Positions 1 to 5,081 of a stretch of 11,843 bases of DNA are shown in pieces. The DNA lies in NCBI GenBank assembly GCA_964568355.1, contig CAZMRK010000147.1, forward strand, positions 1 to 11,843. The letters run 5' to 3'. The notes below the pieces were generated by a model, which saw only the letters and a list, made by a program, of their open reading frames with translations, searched no databases and was not told where the DNA came from. The DNA is from JAJPJX01 sp964568355. GTDB lineage: Bacteria > Acidobacteriota > Terriglobia > Bryobacterales > Bryobacteraceae. Each line of letters starts with the position of its first letter. Position 1 is the stretch's first letter. A program made the translations under genes and the position numbers.

Positions 1-504
1 TACGATCCATTCCAGTCGCGCACTCTCACCAGTTTCATCATCCGCACATCCAGCCAAAATCCGCTTGCACTCGGCTCCATCCTGCGACCCGAAGAGAAGC
101 GCGCGCGGCCCGAATTCCGCGTCACTAATGTGCGCACCCAATTGGAGATCAACCAGGCGCAAACTGTACGCGAGCGCCTGCTGGCGATGCTGGCCGCCTT
201 CTTTTCCGCCATAGCGATGCTGCTGGCAGGCATCGGCCTTTACGGCGTCCTCGATTACGGCGTGCTCCAGCGGCAGCGCGAGATCGGCATTCGCGTCGCC
301 CTCGGCGCCCAGGCCGCCGATATCGCCCGCCGCGTCACCGCGCAGGTCTTCAGCATGGTGGCCGTGGGCGCAGTTGCCGGGCTCGCCCTCGGCATGCTCT
401 CCGTCCGCTATATCGAGGCGCTGCTCTATCAGGTCAAAACCACCGACGTGCCCATTCTGGCCACGCCGGCGCTCGCGATCATAGTGGCCGCGCTCCTAGG
501 CTAG
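1..504 (+). CDS. FtsX/MacB-like ABC transporter permease, C-terminal fragment (truncated at both ends)
   Basis: Frame 1 is open from the first base to the TAG at 502-504, so the true start lies left of the window. The product is the second FtsX-type domain of an inner-membrane ABC permease of the MacB/ADOP kind common in Acidobacteriota. What is seen: a periplasmic stretch, a VRERLLAMLAAFFSAIAMLLAGIG membrane helix, the hallmark REIGIRVALGA loop after it, then two further hydrophobic segments. Family members normally continue after the last helix with a short basic tail of roughly 20-25 residues (xRRAxxxDPxxALR). Here the protein stops at IIVAALLG, directly at the insertion sequence, and no such tail is found in any frame beyond the element. 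Probably a decayed or inactivated permease. Any partner ATPase would lie outside the window. Family call is firm; loss of function is inferred. Confidence 0.8.
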   Translation, partial: YDPFQSRTLTSFIIRTSSQNPLALGSILRPEEKRARPEFRVTNVRTQLEINQAQTVRERLLAMLAAFFSAIAMLLAGIGLYGVLDYGVLQRQREIGIRVALGAQAADIARRVTAQVFSMVAVGAVAGLALGMLSVRYIEALLYQVKTTDVPILATPALAIIVAALLG

Positions 505-514
505 AGTTTTGCAC
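505..514 (+). repeat. Left terminal inverted repeat of the IS
   Basis: AGTTTTGCAC is the exact reverse complement of 2919-2928. It is preceded by CTAG (501-504), one copy of the 4-bp direct repeat. The TAG of this CTAG also serves as the stop codon of the truncated permease. Confidence 0.85.
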
Positions 515-516
515 AT

Positions 517-1893
517 TTAGGCCAGCCCTTTGGCCCATTCCACAAAGGGTTGGAGGATTTTTCGGGTATGCGTATCCAGAGCTGGGTCGCTGAAAACCCT
601 TTCCTGCCAGGTGGCGTGACGTAACGTGCGGAGAATGTCCTCAAAGGAAACTGAGGTTTTCTGCGGGTACCACAGACGGTCGAGGCCTGACTTCGGTGCC
701 AGCCGGTGTCCGGCCTGCGCATGCCAGAGCAAGACTAAATCGTAGATGTAGAAGATCAAGGGAGCGGTGCGCGTGGTCGCCTTGGCCACCCAGTTCTGGG
801 GATCTTCAAAGCCCAAAAATTGTTTGACGTCGCGGAAGCAAACCTCCAGGGGCCAACGCCGGGAAAACAGCTCCAGAATTTGTGCGGCGGTGAGTGTGAG
901 GTCGAGGGAGAAGAAACAATCGTCGTGGCGGCGGCCACTGGGATCTCGCACCAAGACGATGCGTAAGAGTTGTTGGCCGGCGCTCGGATACCACAAGGCG
1001 TCAACGGTTTGGTACCAAAGCTTGACCTGTTTGCCGTAAAGCGTGACTGCGGTTTTGACCCACTTGGCTTTCGGCTCCTGCGCCATTTCAACGGGACTGA
1101 GCAAGCGCTGGCCCTTCTTGCGACGACGACCACGTTTGGCGGACTTGCCGGCAGGCTCATAGAGGGCAGCTTTCATGTGCATGCGGCTGATCAGTTTGGC
1201 ATTGGCAGGCAGGTGCTGGCTGATGGATTGGCCGGCGTACTCGCTGTCTCCGAGAACGCGCAGCGTGCGCTGGGGAATCCAACTGGCCACGATCTGAATC
1301 ATTTCCAAGGCCAGTTCCGGCCGGGTTCGGTATTGCTTGGCGGTCGCCTGACCAGTCTGCTTGCGCTCCAGTTTTCCGCCCTTGCCGGGAGCGCGCTGGT
1401 TGGTTTGGCGTTTGCGGTACATCCGGATCAGGATGGGGAAGGCCCAATACTTGTCCGGGGCAAAGGGCAGAGGCGCTTGCAAAGAAAAGACCACGAAGTT
1501 GTGGCCAAAGGCGAAGAAGGGACGCTTCTGTGTAGAGCGCAAGGGGTCGTGGTGCATGCCGGCGCCCCAGATGTGGCGCCCGGATTTTCGGGCAAGAGTA
1601 TCATCGACGGCGGCAACCAAAACACCTCCACAAAAAGGCAAGAGCAACTGGAACACACGGCGGCCCAGGTCATCGAGATTCCAGCGGGCTTGGCTGAAGA
1701 AGCGATGGAACGAGCAGTAGTGCTTGAACTCGGTGAGTTGCGCGGAGAGGATGATGCGGGTAAGGGAGCGGCGGCCGGAACAGAGAATCCAGGCGCAAGA
1801 CAAGGCCCAGAAGGAATGGAAACTGGGCTGGGTGAAGCAGGACTGAAAGGCGAGCAGGAGTGGAGCAAAGGAACGGACCAGGAGATCGGGCAT
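517..1893 (-). CDS. DDE transposase, IS4/IS701 superfamily
   Basis: 458-residue transposase expected to cut and join the element ends. The first catalytic Asp is in AAVDDT (D97/D98) and the second in VLGDSEY (D216). The signature FSRRWPLEVCFRDVK follows, giving F343-x2-R346-x3-E350-x6-K357. This fits the Y-R-E-K signature of the IS4 superfamily with Phe in place of Tyr, and E350 is the third acidic residue. A basic patch at about 252-262 lies in the insertion between D216 and E350. The ATG start (1893-1891) has an AAGGA ribosome site 8-9 nt upstream and overlaps the stop of a tiny leader (TGATG). Length is normal for the family and no frameshift is seen. Translation may be coupled to the leader, and the preceding palindrome may control transcription. 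Confidence 0.9.
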   Translation of the reverse strand: MPDLLVRSFAPLLLAFQSCFTQPSFHSFWALSCAWILCSGRRSLTRIILSAQLTEFKHYCSFHRFFSQARWNLDDLGRRVFQLLLPFCGGVLVAAVDDTLARKSGRHIWGAGMHHDPLRSTQKRPFFAFGHNFVVFSLQAPLPFAPDKYWAFPILIRMYRKRQTNQRAPGKGGKLERKQTGQATAKQYRTRPELALEMIQIVASWIPQRTLRVLGDSEYAGQSISQHLPANAKLISRMHMKAALYEPAGKSAKRGRRRKKGQRLLSPVEMAQEPKAKWVKTAVTLYGKQVKLWYQTVDALWYPSAGQQLLRIVLVRDPSGRRHDDCFFSLDLTLTAAQILELFSRRWPLEVCFRDVKQFLGFEDPQNWVAKATTRTAPLIFYIYDLVLLWHAQAGHRLAPKSGLDRLWYPQKTSVSFEDILRTLRHATWQERVFSDPALDTHTRKILQPFVEWAKGLA

Positions 1894-1913
1894 CAGGTGT
1901 CCTTATCTTTCAT
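1893..1913 (-). other. Six-codon leader ORF coupled to the transposase start
   Basis: Reads M-K-D-K-D-T-stop on the minus strand. Its TGA (1895-1893) shares one base with the transposase ATG in a TGATG junction. The nucleotide context is a diverged copy of the start of the upstream DUF6788-like gene, which begins M-E-D-R-A-T. It therefore looks like a remnant or deliberate copy of that start region. Translation is not proven: no separate ribosome site is evident, and the same bases include the transposase's own AAGGA. Confidence 0.4.
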
Positions 1914-1932
1914 ATCTAATAGATGAAAGACA
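1904..1932 (-). promoter_or_regulatory. Near-palindrome ahead of the transposase (copy A)
   Basis: Forward arms TATCTTTCAT (1904-1913) and ATGAAAGACA (1923-1932), 9-nt spacer, 9 of 10 pairs complementary. On the minus strand it aligns with the copy at 2288-2316 in the same orientation, with about 25 of 34 bases shared when flanks are included. It covers the leader ATG. It could be a transposase operator or an RNA hairpin limiting transposase translation; the sequence cannot decide between these. Confidence 0.55.
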
Positions 1933-1938
1933 AGAAGC

Positions 1939-1970
1939 ACAAAAAAAAGACCTTACGGCCGCTGGCGCTT
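1939..1970 (-). terminator. Weak terminator-like element after the DUF6788-like gene
   Basis: On the minus strand the end of the gene reads GGCC-GTAA-GGTC followed by eight T (forward A8 at 1941-1948). It is a 4-bp stem with a GNRA-type loop and a U-tract, too short for a strong terminator. It could lower transcription into the transposase, in keeping with the usual low expression of transposases. The 8-base homopolymer lies outside reading frames. Confidence 0.3.
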
Positions 1971-2297
1971 TCGTTCCTTGAACAACTCCAGATTCAACTG
2001 CGCGATCTGCTTCAGGGCTTTCTGCGTCTGAGCAAACGCGCGCAGACTTTCCTCCACATCTTTCCTCAGTTCGTCGGGGATCGGGATCTGGCGCACCTGC
2101 CGATTGCCGAGACTTACCGAGAGGATCCAAATCGGTCCGTGGCCTTTACCCTTGCCCTTCTCGCAAAACCGGCAACCGGGCTTATTGCAGCGCACCATGC
2201 GGCTCAGTAGGGAACCCGGCAAGATGGTCGAGAGGTTCGGCAGCTGCTGCAGGAGTTTCTTGCGGGAAGCGGTAAGTTGAGTTGCCCTATCTTCCAT
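1953..2297 (-). CDS. Small Cys-motif IS accessory protein (DUF6788-like)
   Basis: 114 residues. The ATG at 2297-2295 (MEDRATQL) is preferred over the TTG at 2363, because it is the only ATG in the region and a promoter-like element ends just upstream of it. Seen: a helical N-terminus with SRKKLLQQLPN, then a knuckle RMVRCNKPGCRFC (C-x4-C-x2-C) followed by KGKGHGPIWILS, a short beta segment ending RQVRQIPIP, and a long C-terminal helix with DELRKDVEESLRAF and LNLELFKERKR. This matches the style of DUF6788-type proteins that often sit beside transposases. The role is unknown; metal or nucleic-acid binding through the Cys cluster is inference. It precedes the transposase by 59 bp on the same strand, with a T8 run just after the stop. 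Confidence 0.75.
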   Translation of the reverse strand: MEDRATQLTASRKKLLQQLPNLSTILPGSLLSRMVRCNKPGCRFCEKGKGKGHGPIWILSVSLGNRQVRQIPIPDELRKDVEESLRAFAQTQKALKQIAQLNLELFKERKRQRP

Positions 2298-2316
2298 CTC
2301 TACAATATGAAAGATA
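2288..2316 (-). promoter_or_regulatory. Near-palindrome ahead of the DUF6788-like gene (copy B)
   Basis: Forward arms TATCTTCCAT (2288-2297) and ATGAAAGATA (2307-2316) with a 9-nt spacer and 9 of 10 pairs complementary. It is the second copy of the element at 1904-1932. It spans the predicted -10 element and runs to the ATG of the gene, an ideal place for an autoregulatory operator. Function is inferred from position only. Confidence 0.55.
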
Positions 2317-2339
2317 GCCGAACCTTGGCATGATTTCAA
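2311..2339 (-). promoter_or_regulatory. Putative promoter for the IS minus-strand genes
   Basis: On the minus strand, TTGAAA (2339-2334) is 5/6 to the -35 consensus. A 17-bp spacer then leads to TATCTT (2316-2311), 4/6 to TATAAT. The -10 lies inside palindrome copy B. A transcript would start near 2304, leaving only about 7 nt before the ATG at 2297, so the mRNA would be nearly leaderless. Confidence 0.45.
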
Positions 2340-2474
2340 GAGAAAAATGACAGAGCAGGACAAAATTGTTTGCGTTGAGTGGCCGTCGTTCCGGGCAGTG
2401 GCTGTCGTAGACTTGGATCATGCATCGACCGTGGCGGTTGGCCGAGGCTTAGCAGCCCGTGGCAAGGTGTCCCG

Positions 2475-2843
2475 ATGTTTATTCGGTTCGTCGTAGGAGC
2501 CGATGGCGAGCACCATCGGTACCTCACCGGACTCATAACGGAGGCGCGGCTTCTTCGCGACCGTGGTGGCCTCGATCCACATCAGGTTTCCTGGCTGGAG
2601 GAAACATATGCGTGGTTCAACGCCAATCTCCCCTGTCCTCCGTTTTCGTCGAGCAACTGGCCTAAAGATGCGGTCAGTTGGTTCAGAGACGATGCGGGTG
2701 AGCCGATCAAGCGAATGTGGGAGATCGCCCACCTTTTGCGGGAGCACGGCGTGCCGATCCGCATGCTGCGGTCGGCAAGCCCGGGCAAGGTCCTCTATGA
2801 GGACGCCTACCAGATTGTGGTAGAGGAATGGAAGCGGCTCTGA
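2475..2843 (+). CDS. IS-borne passenger gene, conserved-looking hypothetical protein
   Basis: 122 residues starting MFIRFVVGADGEHHRYLTG. The ATG at 2475 has an AAGGTG ribosome site about 6 nt upstream, whereas the longer in-frame GTG start at 2379 adds low-complexity Arg/Gly/Ser-rich sequence. Seen: an N-terminal beta strand, a helix TGLITEARLLRDRGGLD, a Trp-rich segment (SWLEETYAWFNANLPCPPF), then SWFRDDAGEPIKRMWEIAHLLREHGVPIRMLRS and a C-terminal strand KVLYEDAYQIVVEEW. No catalytic or DNA-binding motif is recognised. It lies inside the element ends, divergent to the transposase operon, and is not needed for known transposition chemistry. It could be a passenger benefiting the host or the element; function unknown. 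Confidence 0.75.
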   Translation: MFIRFVVGADGEHHRYLTGLITEARLLRDRGGLDPHQVSWLEETYAWFNANLPCPPFSSSNWPKDAVSWFRDDAGEPIKRMWEIAHLLREHGVPIRMLRSASPGKVLYEDAYQIVVEEWKRL

Positions 2844-2918
2844 CCGGGCCGGACGATTCCTGGAGTTGCCTTCCGCCCCCAAAACTGCCCCAGCATCCGC
2901 CCGGAATGCACTCAAAAA

Positions 2919-2928
2919 GTGCAAAACT
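2919..2928 (-). repeat. Right terminal inverted repeat of the IS
   Basis: GTGCAAAACT mirrors 505-514 exactly and is followed by CTAG (2929-2932). This end also overlaps a small hairpin, TGCACT (2907-2912) / AGTGCA (2918-2923) with a 5-nt loop, that has no counterpart at the left end. The two ends therefore differ just inside the shared 10 bp. Confidence 0.83.
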
Positions 2929-3054
2929 CTAGACTAGCCCGGCTAGACATCTCAGAACGATCGCAAAAACGCATTGATTTGATGGCACTTACTCCGTCCC
3001 AAGGAGACGCTCGATCAACCGAAAGCGGCTGCAAAATCGCCGATAAGAGAGATA

Positions 3055-4869
3055 GTGACTGTTACCGCCGCTGCCAGCGCCTGCGATCAGAAGTCGCTGC
3101 CGACCCAGGCTGATGCCGAACTCGCGCGCCGTGCCCCTGCCGGCATGCTGGTCTTCGGATGCATGGTTCCGTTCCTGCTTCTGTCGATGGACTTCTTTAG
3201 CATTCGCCGCCCGGCGATGCTCATAGCGCTATTCATAACCTACGGCTCGCTTGCGATGCGTGCGTGGCTGATTTGGATCGGCGGCAATCTGTTTCGCTCG
3301 CATCGGACCGTCTGGCTGCGTCTCATGTTTGCAACCGTACTAACACCGATTGCGATGTGGGATACCTTCTATTGCCTCGTCGCAATCGGTCAAGGTCAGG
3401 AGACCTGGGATGCGCTGCTGCTACTCCTTTGTATGATTTGCACTTGCTTCGGCGCGCTTTACTCGTTCACCCCGACCTTGTCGCTGCTATGGGCCTACCA
3501 ATACACACTTCTGAGTGGACCCGTGCTGGTGAACATCTGCGTAGGGAGCCCTCACCACTGGATGATCGCCGCCGCCATCAGTTCCTTGCTGCTTTTTATC
3601 ACCATACAGGGGAAACTGCTACACAGGCAGTTTTGGGATGTGCTGAGTAGCCAGGCCTCCCTGAGAAAGGCAAAAGCGGAGGCAGAATCGGCCAGTGAAG
3701 CGAAGAGCGCGTTTCTGGCAAACATGAGCCATGAAATTCGCACGCCCTTAAATGGAGTGCTCGGAATGATCGCCGTGGTGCTTGAGTCCGAACTGTCGGA
3801 AGAACAGAGCCGGCAGTTGCAGTTGGCGCGGGACTCGGGACTGCTTTTACAGGACATTCTGAACGATGTGCTGGACATATCGAAAATCGACGCGGGGAAG
3901 GCAGTTCTGGAGGTTTGCGACTTCGATCTGAAGCGGACTTTGGAAGAAGTAGTCGGTCTGATGCTACCCCAAGCCCGCCAGAAGGAACTCGCGCTCAGTC
4001 TCAGCTATTCCGACGAAGTTGCACATTGGTTTCGAGGCGATGTCTGCAAAGTCCGTCAGATCGCGCTCAACTTCGTCGGCAACGCCCTGAAGTTTACGCC
4101 GCACGGAAGCGTGGCGGTAATGGTCAACGCCGTTCCTGTGTCGCCCGGGCGTGTGAACATAAGAATTGCGGTACGTGATACCGGCATCGGGATCAACGCC
4201 GAGCAGCGGGGCAGATTGTTCGAGAAGTTCAGCCAGGCGGATACGTCTACAACCCGAAAGTACGGCGGTACCGGTCTGGGCCTCGCTCTCTGCCGGCGGT
4301 TGGCGGAGATCCTGGGAGGCACTGTCGGAGTGGTCAGCGCCCCAGGCGCGGGCTCCACATTCTGGGCGACTCTGCCGTTGGCATCCATCGCTCCTCAGGA
4401 CGGACCCGAACCGCAAGCGATGGAGGGTGAGTGCTCCCCCGGCGGGTGGCAGGGAAAAATTCTGGTCGTCGAAGACAATCCGGTCAATCAGAAGGTTATC
4501 GTTCATTTGCTGGAGCGGCGCGGGCTGACCGTCGAGACCGTTTCCAATGGGCGGGAGGCTGTCGAAATAGCATTGAAAACACCTTACTCGATCGTGTTCA
4601 TGGATTGTCAGATGCCCGAAATGGACGGCTACCAGGCTACCCGTGAAATTCGCGTTCAGCAAGAGCGTCGATCACTCCCTCGGACACCGATCGTCGCCAT
4701 GACAGCACATGCCATGGCAGGCGACCGCGAGCGGTGCTTGCGCGCCGGCATGGATGATTACGTGAGTAAACCGTTGACGGTGCTCGAACTGGAACGGGTA
4801 TTGTCCCGCTGGAACCCCGCCGCGGAAACCTCCACCATGCCGCGCCCTGTCACGAAACCGCCCTGCTGA
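3055..4869 (+). CDS. Membrane-bound hybrid sensor histidine kinase with C-terminal receiver
   Basis: 604 residues. About six hydrophobic segments at roughly 30-48, 53-77, 88-110, 118-138, 140-161 and 168-186 form an N-terminal sensor with no PAS or HAMP domain. A short coiled linker (ASLRKAKAEAESASEAK) leads to HisKA with phospho-acceptor H226 in SHEIRTPLNG. The ATPase domain shows N339/N343 (N box), D375-T-G-I-G (G1), LFEKFSQAD (F box) and GGTGLGL at 404-410 (G2). The receiver (about 468-586) has D474, phospho-acceptor D517 in FMDCQMPEMDGYQA, T550 and K572. Autophosphorylation at H226 with transfer to D517 is expected. No HPt domain or stand-alone regulator is in the window, so the output partner is elsewhere. 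The GTG start follows AGAGAG; an internal ATG at 3145 is possible but lacks a ribosome site. Confidence 0.93.
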   Translation: MTVTAAASACDQKSLPTQADAELARRAPAGMLVFGCMVPFLLLSMDFFSIRRPAMLIALFITYGSLAMRAWLIWIGGNLFRSHRTVWLRLMFATVLTPIAMWDTFYCLVAIGQGQETWDALLLLLCMICTCFGALYSFTPTLSLLWAYQYTLLSGPVLVNICVGSPHHWMIAAAISSLLLFITIQGKLLHRQFWDVLSSQASLRKAKAEAESASEAKSAFLANMSHEIRTPLNGVLGMIAVVLESELSEEQSRQLQLARDSGLLLQDILNDVLDISKIDAGKAVLEVCDFDLKRTLEEVVGLMLPQARQKELALSLSYSDEVAHWFRGDVCKVRQIALNFVGNALKFTPHGSVAVMVNAVPVSPGRVNIRIAVRDTGIGINAEQRGRLFEKFSQADTSTTRKYGGTGLGLALCRRLAEILGGTVGVVSAPGAGSTFWATLPLASIAPQDGPEPQAMEGECSPGGWQGKILVVEDNPVNQKVIVHLLERRGLTVETVSNGREAVEIALKTPYSIVFMDCQMPEMDGYQATREIRVQQERRSLPRTPIVAMTAHAMAGDRERCLRAGMDDYVSKPLTVLELERVLSRWNPAAETSTMPRPVTKPPC

Positions 4870-5081
4870 GTCAAGCGGCGCACAATACCGCTCCAGTTCA
4901 CCGTTACGGGTAAGTCCGGTCGTAGACTCCGGTCTCTGGCGCAATCCCCGGAACCGAACCGCGCGCGTCAGCAAGCGGACAAGCTGTCCGATCCGGAGTA
5001 AGTCAGCACACCCTGCCGGCGCGCTTCCTGGAGGCGAATCCGCCCTAATCTCACCCTATTTCCGGTTGTATAATCGCATGA
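4870..5081. other. Intergenic stretch between the kinase and the oxidoreductase operon
   Basis: 212 bp without a convincing gene. It holds one compact perfect hairpin, CGGACA (4976-4981) / TGTCCG (4985-4990) with a 3-nt loop. That hairpin has no following T-run, so it is not a standard terminator for the kinase. The region ends in the TATAAT of the next operon. Confidence 0.5.
5069..5074 (+). promoter_or_regulatory. Consensus -10 TATAAT, likely giving a leaderless mRNA
   Basis: A perfect TATAAT lies 7 bp upstream of the GTG at 5082, so the predicted transcription start falls on or next to the start codon. No -35 hexamer resembling TTGACA is found at 16-18 bp, and a TG sits immediately before the hexamer. 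No Shine-Dalgarno sequence precedes the GTG. The ATG at 5078 runs into a stop after three codons and is not used. Confidence 0.5.

Larger units (their letters stand above)
505..2928 (-). mobile_element. Complete IS701-like insertion sequence with passenger gene (2424 bp)
   Basis: The ends are perfect 10-bp inverted repeats, AGTTTTGCAC at 505-514 and GTGCAAAACT at 2919-2928, with partial identity for a few bases further in. CTAG stands on both sides (501-504 and 2929-2932), matching the 4-bp CTAG/YTAR target duplications known for the IS701 group. Inside are a DDE transposase and a small Cys-motif protein on the minus strand and an unrelated-looking small gene on the plus strand. All reading frames are intact, so the element looks recent and potentially active. 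The transposase stop lies only 2 bp inside the left repeat. The family name rests on transposase motifs and target pattern, not on a database match. Confidence 0.85.

Noticed and set aside
970..1926. 318-residue open frame on the plus strand across the transposase gene
   Set aside because: It is antisense to a transposase with a full set of catalytic motifs, shows no motif of its own, and is expected from GC-rich codon bias.
1941..1948. A8 run as a programmed frameshift site for the transposase
   Set aside because: The run lies between genes; the transposase is complete in one frame and needs no slippage.
2298..2363. TTG start at 2363 for the DUF6788-like protein
   Set aside because: It would begin upstream of the predicted promoter and palindrome; the ATG at 2297 is the only ATG and fits the usual family length.
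2379..2474. N-terminal extension of the passenger protein from GTG at 2379
   Set aside because: It adds a 32-residue stretch without structure-like features, while the ATG at 2475 has a good ribosome site and begins a natural beta strand.
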